From assembly GCA_024690885.1 (NCBI GenBank), contig JAILOI010000035.1, positions 1 to 42,878 of the forward strand: a DNA stretch of 42,878 nt, in the 5' to 3' direction. Under the pieces are notes generated by a model. The model ran no database searches. It was not told the DNA's origin and saw only the letters and a list, made by a program, of their open reading frames with translations. The stretch is from Lachnospiraceae bacterium. GTDB lineage: Bacteria > Bacillota > Clostridia > Lachnospirales > Lachnospiraceae. The position numbers and the translations under genes were made by a program. This document shows positions 32,506-39,116 of the stretch, piece by piece. Positions within the stretch are counted from its first letter, which is position 1; the number at the start of each line of letters is the position of its first letter.

Positions 32506-32730
32506 TTATGCAATCTCTACCATCTTGGCATCTTCTTTACGGATAGATAACTCATATCCACGAACGGTAATTTCCACCGGATCACCAAGTGGTGCAACCT
32601 TACGGATATAAATCTCCACGTTCTTGGTGATTCCCATATCCATAATTCTTCTCTTGACTGCACCCTCACCGCGAATTGCCTTCACAGTAACGGTCTCACC
32701 AATTTTTGCATCGTGCAAAGTTCTTTCCAT
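32506..32730 (-). CDS. feoA: Ferrous iron transport protein A, 74 aa
   Basis: A small SH3-like FeoA protein, expected to act on the cytoplasmic face of FeoB. It contains KIGETVTVKAIRGEG, the typical RRIMDMGITKN and the closing strand VRGYELSIRKEDAKMVEI. The ATG at 32728-32730 is used, with AGGGAG eight bases upstream; the frame stays open for 72 bases more, but those codons encode nothing FeoA-like and overlap the preceding gene. It is directly before feoB. Confidence 0.93.
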   Translation of the reverse strand: MERTLHDAKIGETVTVKAIRGEGAVKRRIMDMGITKNVEIYIRKVAPLGDPVEITVRGYELSIRKEDAKMVEIA

Positions 32731-32767
32731 TGTGCTTACTCCCTTCATACAACTTGCGCAAACATCA

Positions 32768-32977
32768 CTATACATAAATCTTTGAAGCCATCGCCTGATC
32801 AACAGCGACTCTCGAATCCTTCACATTTACGATGAGATTTCCATTCAGTGATGATACAACACTAATTTCCTGGCCCTGGACGAATCCCAAATTCTCGAGA
32901 AACTTCCGGGTTTTCTCATTCCCGCCGATTTTCACAATTACTTGCTTATCTCCGGGATTACTAAACGTCAACGGCAT
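32768..32977 (-). CDS. feoA: Second FeoA-like protein, 69 aa
   Basis: Another SH3-like FeoA domain, starting MPLTFSNPGDKQVIVKIGG, with KFLENLGFVQGQEISVVSSLNGN and a final ...VAVDQAMASKIYV. Firmicutes feo operons often have two feoA genes. The ribosome site AAGGAGG fits either GTG at 32978-32980 (eight bases) or ATG at 32975-32977 (eleven bases); the ATG is given here, and an earlier ATG at 33007 lacks a site. It is the first gene after the regulated promoter. The two FeoA proteins differ clearly and may have different partners. Confidence 0.9.
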   Translation of the reverse strand: MPLTFSNPGDKQVIVKIGGNEKTRKFLENLGFVQGQEISVVSSLNGNLIVNVKDSRVAVDQAMASKIYV

Positions 32978-33020
32978 CACTACATCCGCCTCCTTATTTT
33001 CATTCATGATTGAAAACTGC

Positions 33021-33032
33021 TAGGCATCCCTA
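33021..33032. promoter_or_regulatory. Possible second metal-regulator dyad before feo
   Basis: TAGG-N4-CCTA at 33021-33032, in the feo leader just before the first feoA. It shares the TAGG/CCTA half-site character of DtxR-family boxes, but it is short; a nearby CTAAC-N9-GTTAG (33030-33048) overlaps it. Confidence 0.35.
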
Positions 33033-33142
33033 ACCAAAGAAATGTTAGCACCACCTTGCAGACTTGTCAATTGATTTGTTTTATTTTTGTTTTTTATTTT
33101 CCCCGCTTGTGGAATTTATTACTTTTCTTGTGCAATCTTCCT

Positions 33143-33177
33143 AATGTAAGTGTAGCCTAACATTTTTGCATTGTCAA
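33143..33177 (-). promoter_or_regulatory. feo operon promoter with DtxR-type operator
   Basis: Minus-strand -35 TTGACA (33172-33177), 17-base spacer and -10 TACACT (33149-33154). A 22-base imperfect dyad at 33143-33164 (outer arms AATGT/ACATT, inner TTAGGC-type half) covers the -10. It resembles DtxR/IdeR/MntR boxes, and the divergent gene encodes such a regulator, so metal-dependent repression is likely. Confidence 0.72.
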
Positions 33178-33209
33178 TGTTTCCCAATCGTGTATCCACA
33201 TTTCCCGTC

Positions 33210-33238
33210 TTGAAATACCTGTACAAATTGTATAAAAT
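33210..33238 (+). promoter_or_regulatory. Promoter of the DtxR-family regulator gene
   Basis: -35 TTGAAA (33210-33215), 17-base spacer and -10 TAAAAT (33233-33238), five of six matches each. A near-palindrome GTGTTTTAACAC (33245-33256) just downstream could be an autoregulatory site. Confidence 0.7.
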
Positions 33239-33291
33239 GTAATTGTGTTTTAACACGATGGTTCTACAATCGCTTGAAGGAGGAACACAGA

Positions 33292-33678
33292 ATGAAAATG
33301 CAGGAATCTGCCCAAGACTATCTCGAATCCATCTTGATTCTATCCAAGAAACAGGATGTGGTCCGCGCTACGGATGTATGTAACTACTTCGGCTACGCCA
33401 GAGCTACCGTTTCCGTATTTATGAAACAACTGAAGGAGAACGGATATGTGGAAATCGATGACCACAATCACATCTCTCTTACTCCGGAAGGCTTAGCCAT
33501 CGCGGAAGAGATGTATGAGCGTCACGAATTTTTGTCTGCATTATTTCTGAAATTAGGTGTGACGGAAGACGTTGCATTGAAAGATGCTTGTCGTGTTGAG
33601 CACTACGTAAGTGCCGAGACCTTCCATGCCATCAAGGATTACTGCCTTGCACACGGCATTGGAGAAAGCAACGAATAG
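33292..33678 (+). CDS. DtxR/MntR-family metal-dependent regulator, 128 aa
   Basis: A short DtxR-type repressor: winged-helix DNA-binding domain (about 5-65, with VRATDVCNYFGYARATVSVFMKQL) and a helical metal/dimer domain containing His78, Cys100, Glu103 and His104 (KDACRVEHYVS). It lacks the C-terminal SH3-like domain of corynebacterial DtxR. The ATG at 33292 is chosen because AAGGAGG ends eight bases before it; a TTG at 33274 lies inside that site. It is divergent from the feo operon and should shut it off when iron (or manganese) is sufficient. A strong terminator follows. Confidence 0.92.
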   Translation: MKMQESAQDYLESILILSKKQDVVRATDVCNYFGYARATVSVFMKQLKENGYVEIDDHNHISLTPEGLAIAEEMYERHEFLSALFLKLGVTEDVALKDACRVEHYVSAETFHAIKDYCLAHGIGESNE

Positions 33679-33697
33679 ATTGAAACTGATACTTAGA

Positions 33698-33735
33698 AAG
33701 CCCCACCCGAGGATTCCTCGGATGGGGCTTATTTT
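33698..33735. terminator. Bidirectional terminator between regulator gene and pyk
   Basis: A 15- to 16-pair stem AAGCCCCACCCGAGGA/TCCTCGGATGGGGCTT with one mismatch, A-rich before and T-rich after. It serves both convergent genes; its right flank touches the pyk stop codon. Confidence 0.88.
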
Positions 33736-35161
33736 ATACCATCTGTGCTTTGATTAAGTTGGTGGTTCCGGAAATTCCAAGCGGTACACCTGCGGTTAAT
33801 ACCACTAAATCTCCTTCTTTAACCAAGCCTTCTTCTTCGCTTCGATCAATTGCATGAGCGAACAATGCGTCTGCATCACTCATCTCCTGCACCATGATTG
33901 GGGTTACACCCCAGCAGAGATTCATCTGACGGAATACCTTCTCGGAGGTACAACCACCGATGATCGGGCTTCCCGGACGGAACTTGGAGATACAATGTGC
34001 GGTACGTCCGGACTTGGTAACCGTAACGATTGCTGCTGCATTCAAATCTCCCGCCATGGTACATGCACTGTGAGAGATTGCATCGGTGATGCTGGAGTGA
34101 TCCAAGTCACTGCGATTCTTCATACGGGACAGATAATTGATGTCCTGCTCGGTACGAAGTGCAATGCGTGCCATGGTCTCTACTGCTTCCACCGGATACT
34201 TACCCTGGGCAGTCTCACCGGACAACATGATTGCGCTGGTGCCATCATAAATTGCATTGGCCACGTCGGTTGCCTCTGCACGGGTTGGTCTCGGATGGGA
34301 CATCATGGAGTCCAACATCTGGGTTGCAGTGATTACCATCTTACCGGCCTGATAGGTCTTCTTGATAATCATCTTCTGGATTACCGGAACATCCTCCAGC
34401 GGAATCTCCACACCCATGTCTCCACGGGCAACCATAATTCCGTCTGCTGCTTCGATAATCTCGTCAATGTTCTGGATACCCTGGTTATTCTCAATCTTAG
34501 CGATGATCTGAATCTTCTCTCCACCGTACTGCTTCAAGATTTCACGGATCTCCTGAATATCGGATGCCTTACGTACGAAGGAAGCTGCGATGAAATCGAA
34601 ATCCTCCTGTACTGCAAATACGATATCCTTGTAGTCCTTCGGGCTGATGTAGTCCATGGACAGCTCTACATTCGGAACGTTGACGCCCTTCTTGTTCGAG
34701 ACACGACCACCATTATTGACTACGCAGACAATATCGGTACCATCCTTGATTTCCTGTACCTGAAGTTCTACCAATCCATCATCAATCAAGATATGAGAGC
34801 CTGCTGCTACATCATTCGGAAGCTCTGCATACGTAATTGATACTTCGTTCTGATTTCCCAAAATATCACGAGTCGTCAGTGTAAATGTCTGTCCCTCTTC
34901 CAGTTCTACCGGGCCATCTGCGAAATCCTTCAAACGGATCTCCGGTCCCTTGGTATCCAGAAGTGCTGCAACCGGAAGCTTCAACTTCTCACGTACACTA
35001 CGCAAGGTCTTCAACTTGCCCAACTGTTCCTCATGATCTCCATGAGAAAAGTTAAAACGTGCAACATTCATGCCGGCCTTCATCAACTTCTCCATAATTT
35101 CCGGAGTGTCGCTGGACGGTCCCAAAGTACAAACAATTTTTGTTTTACGAATTTGTTCCAT
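33734..35161 (-). CDS. pyk: Pyruvate kinase, 475 aa
   Basis: The last glycolytic enzyme, making ATP and pyruvate from phosphoenolpyruvate and ADP. The sequence has TKIVCTLGPSS at 7-17, MNVARFNFSHG near 31-41, the signature IIAKIENNQG and MVARGDMGVEIPLE (Mg and PEP binding), ATQMLDSM and the C-terminal allosteric domain. It ends at the normal short length, so it lacks the extra PEP-utiliser-like C-terminal domain that many Firmicute pyruvate kinases carry. It begins 21 bases after arcC, so the two ATP-forming kinases may share a transcript. Confidence 0.97.
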   Translation of the reverse strand: MEQIRKTKIVCTLGPSSDTPEIMEKLMKAGMNVARFNFSHGDHEEQLGKLKTLRSVREKLKLPVAALLDTKGPEIRLKDFADGPVELEEGQTFTLTTRDILGNQNEVSITYAELPNDVAAGSHILIDDGLVELQVQEIKDGTDIVCVVNNGGRVSNKKGVNVPNVELSMDYISPKDYKDIVFAVQEDFDFIAASFVRKASDIQEIREILKQYGGEKIQIIAKIENNQGIQNIDEIIEAADGIMVARGDMGVEIPLEDVPVIQKMIIKKTYQAGKMVITATQMLDSMMSHPRPTRAEATDVANAIYDGTSAIMLSGETAQGKYPVEAVETMARIALRTEQDINYLSRMKNRSDLDHSSITDAISHSACTMAGDLNAAAIVTVTKSGRTAHCISKFRPGSPIIGGCTSEKVFRQMNLCWGVTPIMVQEMSDADALFAHAIDRSEEEGLVKEGDLVVLTAGVPLGISGTTNLIKAQMV

Positions 35162-35182
35162 ATATACCTCTTACAACTAATA

Positions 35183-36115
35183 TTATTTACCAATCATGGT
35201 TCCACCGGTTCCGCCAATGGCAGCTCCGTTTGGATCCAGTTTGGTTATCAGCACTTTACGAATCGCGGAATCACCGATGTAATCCACTGCAGCCTGAATC
35301 TTCGGAAGCATGGTACCTTCCTCAAACTGGCCTTCTGCAATGTATTTCTTCGCTTCTTCTACCGTCATATAATCAAGCGGCTGTTCTTCCGCGGTCTTAT
35401 AATTCAAGCACACTTTCTGTGTGCCCGTCAAGATAATTAACATATCTGCATCAATTAACTCTGCCATACGGCCTGCCGCCGTATCTTTCTCGATGACGGC
35501 AGATGCGCCCTTGAGCTTGTGGTCCTGGGAAAGTACCGGAATTCCGCCACCTCCGCAAGCAATCACCACCTGACCTGCATCCAATAATGCAGTAATGCTA
35601 TCGAGTTCCACAATATCCATCGGCTTCGGTGTTGCAACAATTCGACGATATCCGCCTTCCACCTCTACCACGTGGTTGCCCTTCTTCTCTTCTGCATCCG
35701 CTTCTTCCTTGGACATGACACGTCCAATCACCTTGGTTGGCTTATAGAACGCTTCATCGTATGGGTCTACGGTTACCTGAGTCAAGATGGTTGCAACACT
35801 TTTGACCAATCCACGGCTGATTAACTCACTGCGCAATGCAGACTGCAAATCGTAACCGATGTAACCCTGACTCATTGCAGAGCAAACGCTCATCGGTGTT
35901 GCCGTATATTCCGGATAAATCCGGCAGAACTCTGCCATGGCCGTATGAATCATACCAACCTGCGGTCCGTTGCTGTGTGTAACCACTACCTGGTAGTCCT
36001 GGGCCACAAATTCTGCAACCGCCTGTGCGGTACGCTTCGCCGCTTCCTGCTGCTCCGGCAGTGTGGTTCCCAATGCGTTATGTCCCAATGCAATTACGAT
36101 TCTTTTGTTCTTCAT
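35183..36115 (-). CDS. arcC: Carbamate kinase, 310 aa
   Basis: Makes ATP and carbamate (then NH3 and CO2) from carbamoyl phosphate and ADP, or the reverse. The amino-acid kinase fold is clear: VIALGHNALGTT at the start, THSNGPQVGMI, CGGGGIPV, AVIEKDTAAG and LDPNGAAIGGTGGT near the end. The ATG at 36113-36115 is used, five bases after GGAGG. No arginine deiminase or ornithine carbamoyltransferase gene is nearby, so the source of carbamoyl phosphate is not shown by context. A terminator-like hairpin lies directly before the ribosome site. Confidence 0.95.
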   Translation of the reverse strand: MKNKRIVIALGHNALGTTLPEQQEAAKRTAQAVAEFVAQDYQVVVTHSNGPQVGMIHTAMAEFCRIYPEYTATPMSVCSAMSQGYIGYDLQSALRSELISRGLVKSVATILTQVTVDPYDEAFYKPTKVIGRVMSKEEADAEEKKGNHVVEVEGGYRRIVATPKPMDIVELDSITALLDAGQVVIACGGGGIPVLSQDHKLKGASAVIEKDTAAGRMAELIDADMLIILTGTQKVCLNYKTAEEQPLDYMTVEEAKKYIAEGQFEEGTMLPKIQAAVDYIGDSAIRKVLITKLDPNGAAIGGTGGTMIGK

Positions 36116-36128
36116 GTTTTCCTCCGGT

Positions 36129-36169
36129 AAAAAAAGAGGATCAACCTGCAAGTTTGCCTGTGATCCCCT
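36129..36169 (-). terminator. Terminator or attenuator before arcC
   Basis: Outer arms AGAGGATCA/TGATCCCCT (36135-36143 with 36161-36169, one G-U pair), inner arms GCAA/TTGC, and a seven-T run on the minus strand. It would end the comFC-yvyF transcript. It lies only three bases before the arcC ribosome site, so there is no room for an arcC promoter after it. Confidence 0.75.
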
Positions 36170-36180
36170 TACACATTTTA

Positions 36181-36582
36181 TTATCTCTGGAAACGCATAT
36201 GGTTTCCGTCTTTTGATTTCTTCTCAGGCTTCGGTTCCGGTTTGTGCTCATACAATGCAGCCATATTGCTGGCCATAGTATTCTTGCACTTCTCGCAAAA
36301 ACGTCCGGTGCGAATCGGTGCTCCACAATTCTCGCAGTTCAACATCACATCCGAATCCTCAGAGAACTCCAACCGTTCCTCCCTAACCCACTGCTGCAAC
36401 TGCTGCGTTGTGGTTCCGGTTGCTTCTGCAATCTGCTTGATACCTTGTCTCGGGTTTTCTCGGATGTATTCCTTCACCTCGTAAAACTTCTTCTCTAATT
36501 CTTCTTTACAGGCCGGACAAATTGGCGGTCCACTCACATAATTGAACAAACGCTTGCAGGTCCTACAGCTTCTAACCTCCAT
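36181..36582 (-). CDS. YvyF-type flagellar operon protein, 133 aa
   Basis: The N-terminus holds a CxxC pair (Cys8, Cys11 in SCRTCKRLF) and CPAC; a MerR-like helical segment GIKQIAEATGTTTQQLQQWVREERLEF lies at about 48-74, and a second zinc ribbon CENCGAPI...FCEKCK at about 82-100. The tail is basic. This is the YvyF (TIGR03826) family, encoded after comFC and before flgM in Bacillus. The same comFC-yvyF order is kept here, but no flgM follows. It may be a regulator in flagellar or competence expression. ATG follows AAGGAGG, which overlaps the comFC stop. Confidence 0.85.
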   Translation of the reverse strand: MEVRSCRTCKRLFNYVSGPPICPACKEELEKKFYEVKEYIRENPRQGIKQIAEATGTTTQQLQQWVREERLEFSEDSDVMLNCENCGAPIRTGRFCEKCKNTMASNMAALYEHKPEPKPEKKSKDGNHMRFQR

Positions 36583-36597
36583 AAGTCAATACCTCCT

Positions 36598-37323
36598 TTA
36601 ATACCCATGTCCGATGCAACCATACAGGCAATAGACTTCCTCGATCCCCCAATCGTTTAAAACATCTGTTATCGCATCCACGGTCGCCCCGGTCGTATAG
36701 ATATCATCAATAATCAGAATTCTCTTAAATTTTACACCATTTTTCGCCACTTTAAAAGCGTTTTTCAAGTTTTTTGCCCGCTTTTCTGCGCTCATTTCCT
36801 TCTGCGGCAACGTGTCTGCAACACGCTGTACAAGGTTTACCACCGGAAGATTCATTTCCTGCCCTAACGCTTTGGCCAACACCTCGGCCTGATTGTATCC
36901 ACGCAACCGCATCTTATTGGGATGCACGGGAACCGGTACAATGGCTTCCGGCCTTATCCCCCGCAGCCACGCGCCATGAAAACGCATGGCATCCCGTGCA
37001 ATCACCCGGGCGTATGCCCGACGGTTGGAGTATTTCAGTCGATACATGGCTTTCTTCATAGGGCCATCGTAGAGATAGACCCCGCGTCCTTGCAGGTAGT
37101 GATGCTGCTTGTCACGGCAGTCATAACAATACTCCGCCTCCTGGGACAACAGGGGTTTGCCGCACTTTTTACATAGGGGTTCCTTGACGGGATGAATCCG
37201 AGGATGACAATAGGGGCAAAAGCCCAGCTTGCGATGAGATAATGCCAGAACCTCGTCACATCCGACACAGCGTGGCGGGAAGAGAACATCGGAGAGCATC
37301 CGTGTGATTTCTTTCGTTTTCAT
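36598..37323 (-). CDS. comFC: ComF-family phosphoribosyltransferase-like protein, 241 aa
   Basis: The N-terminus is a zinc-ribbon region with many Cys (PPRCVGC, FCPYC, CKKCGKPL, CYDC). The C-terminal part is a type I phosphoribosyltransferase fold with VPVPVHPNKMRLRGYNQAEVLAKAL and the PRPP loop ILIIDDIYTTGAT. ComFC proteins aid DNA uptake with the ComFA helicase in natural transformation. No comFA is adjacent. The ATG at 37321-37323 is used; a TATAAT (37331-37336) overlaps an earlier ATG at 37332, so that one cannot be transcribed from this promoter, and the message might be nearly leaderless. Confidence 0.88.
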   Translation of the reverse strand: MKTKEITRMLSDVLFPPRCVGCDEVLALSHRKLGFCPYCHPRIHPVKEPLCKKCGKPLLSQEAEYCYDCRDKQHHYLQGRGVYLYDGPMKKAMYRLKYSNRRAYARVIARDAMRFHGAWLRGIRPEAIVPVPVHPNKMRLRGYNQAEVLAKALGQEMNLPVVNLVQRVADTLPQKEMSAEKRAKNLKNAFKVAKNGVKFKRILIIDDIYTTGATVDAITDVLNDWGIEEVYCLYGCIGHGY

Positions 37324-37448
37324 AGCCCTCATTATAGCAAGGCGGCACCGGTGATCCCACCGGAAAATCTTACTTTTTTCTAAAATTTTTTGCCAAAAAA
37401 GCCCACATAATTTATAGAAATTTCATCTTTTTCACACGCGGGGGTTGG

Positions 37449-37477
37449 TTGACTTCTCCAGACATGGTCGTTAAAAT
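37449..37477 (+). promoter_or_regulatory. Promoter of the orphan substrate-binding protein
   Basis: -35 TTGACT (37449-37454), 17-base spacer and -10 TAAAAT (37472-37477), five of six matches each, 41 bases before the ATG. Confidence 0.75.
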
Positions 37478-37517
37478 CTAGTTTGACTGGTTTTATAGTC
37501 ATGGAGGAATTTTTTAT

Positions 37518-39071
37518 ATGAAGAAAATTACATCGCGGTTCCTCGCTTTGGGATTGGCAGCAAGCCTTGGCTTTGGCCTGGTTGCCTGCGGCAAGTCCGA
37601 TTCCAAAACATCTTCGTTTGAACCGCTACCGGAAGAGGACACTACCACCTATCGTGTGGGCGTCATCTCATCGGGAGACAATACATATTACAATACCATG
37701 CAGCAAGGCTTTCTGGATGCCCTCTCCGATACCATCGGAGAAGACCACTTGAAGGTCATCTCCGCTACCATCAATGAGGAGAACAACGGCGAGAGTATCT
37801 GCCAGAACTTCTTGTCCAAGGATGTGGATTTAATTTATGCCAACGGCAAGAACGCTTTGGTTTCCTCATCCATTGCAACGATGGAAACTCCAATCGTCGC
37901 TACCGGCATCTATGATTTCCAGACGACGCTGCATATTATCAGTTCCGGTTCCTGGGATCGACATACCGGTCGTAATGTTACCGGAATTACTGCATTTCCG
38001 GCGATTGCCGAACAGTTGTCTCTCTTAATTGAAGCAACACCAACCTTAGATGCGGTTGGCCTGTTATATGTACCCGGCGATACCGACGCCATCTACCAGA
38101 ACGAATTATTGGAACGCTATCTGAATCAGGCCGGTATTCCTTGGAAGGAATACGAAGTTCATCTGAGTAGTACACCGGTAGAAGAGACTGCGGATGACTC
38201 CGAAGACTCCCAGGCATCTACCACTTCTGAAGAGGAGGATGCCGATACCGAGGAAGTAGACAAAACTCCGGTCCGTGGAGATACCGTCATCACTCCGATG
38301 GATGTGGTCAAGGCCTCCGGCAAGGAAGGCACCAATACCAACATTACATCCATCGGTCAAACCAGTATCATCTCCGGATTATTGTCCCATGACAGCGTTC
38401 GTACCGCCAAAGTCTCAGAGGAGTGGGCCATATACAAGGAAGCTTCCTTCCGTAACATTGCGAAGGACATTCTCAAGGCTCTATCCAAGGAGGATTGTGA
38501 TGAAGATACGTTGAAGGAAGCATTCCCTTCCTTCACGGAAGAACAGATTGATTTCTTATTGGAACAGCGAGAGGAACTCACCGAGGACTCCCTTACCGCT
38601 CAATTGGTTACGGATAATTCCAATAACGTCATCAGCTATGAGAACGGAAATACCACGGAAGAGATTTTGAAGCAAGCAGCTTCCGAATGTAGCGCCTTCT
38701 ATTTCTCTGCCGGAAGTTCTCTCTCCGAAGACATTGCAGAGATTACCGAGTTGGCTCACTCCTATGGAGTTTCCACCGTCAGTGGCGATACCGAAATCGG
38801 CGCTTACACCCTGGTAAACTTCTACAGTGATCCATATGACATGGGTTATCGCGCCGGAAAGCAGGCCTACCGCATTCTTGTGAACGGCGAGGATCCGGCA
38901 GAAATCAAGGTCGGTCTTCCGGACGCTTCCGATTTTGTTAAGCTCTACAACGCGGATGTTGCTGAAGAATTTGAAATGAGTTTCCCGAAATCATTCTCCG
39001 AGTTCACTGAATACTTAGAGACTTATGTGCCGGGCACCAACACCAATCGTGTTGTAAATACAACAGAATAA
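37518..39071 (+). CDS. ABC substrate-binding lipoprotein (PF04392-like), 517 aa, with acidic insertion
   Basis: A membrane-anchored binding protein of the ABC_sub_bind type, relatives of which bind tryptophan, tyrosine or similar ligands. The lipobox is GLVACG with Cys24. Two lobes read YRVGVISSGDNTYYNTMQQGFLDAL (from 45) and FYFSAGSSLSEDI ... YGVSTVSGDTEIGAYTLVNFYSDPYDMGYRAGKQA (from about 394). Between them lies an unusual insertion of about 150 residues, including an acidic low-complexity stretch (221-248) and a helical part rich in Glu. No permease or ATPase gene is adjacent, so it is an orphan. ATG follows GGAGG by about ten bases. The protein ends just before a perfect terminator. Confidence 0.82.
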   Translation: MKKITSRFLALGLAASLGFGLVACGKSDSKTSSFEPLPEEDTTTYRVGVISSGDNTYYNTMQQGFLDALSDTIGEDHLKVISATINEENNGESICQNFLSKDVDLIYANGKNALVSSSIATMETPIVATGIYDFQTTLHIISSGSWDRHTGRNVTGITAFPAIAEQLSLLIEATPTLDAVGLLYVPGDTDAIYQNELLERYLNQAGIPWKEYEVHLSSTPVEETADDSEDSQASTTSEEEDADTEEVDKTPVRGDTVITPMDVVKASGKEGTNTNITSIGQTSIISGLLSHDSVRTAKVSEEWAIYKEASFRNIAKDILKALSKEDCDEDTLKEAFPSFTEEQIDFLLEQREELTEDSLTAQLVTDNSNNVISYENGNTTEEILKQAASECSAFYFSAGSSLSEDIAEITELAHSYGVSTVSGDTEIGAYTLVNFYSDPYDMGYRAGKQAYRILVNGEDPAEIKVGLPDASDFVKLYNADVAEEFEMSFPKSFSEFTEYLETYVPGTNTNRVVNTTE

Positions 39072-39076
39072 AATCA

Positions 39077-39110
39077 AAAGGATAACTCCATCGGAGTTAT
39101 CCTTTTCTTT
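39077..39110. terminator. Bidirectional terminator between binding-protein gene and recD2
   Basis: A perfect 14-pair stem (39077-39090 with 39094-39107), loop ATC, outer four A/T pairs plus further T, so it works on both strands for two convergent genes. Confidence 0.92.
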
Positions 39111-39116
39111 TCCACA

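Noticed and set aside
33854-34840. Plus-strand open frame of 328 codons opposite pyk
   Set aside because: Shadow of a highly conserved gene; low-complexity Cys/His/Leu composition and no ribosome site.
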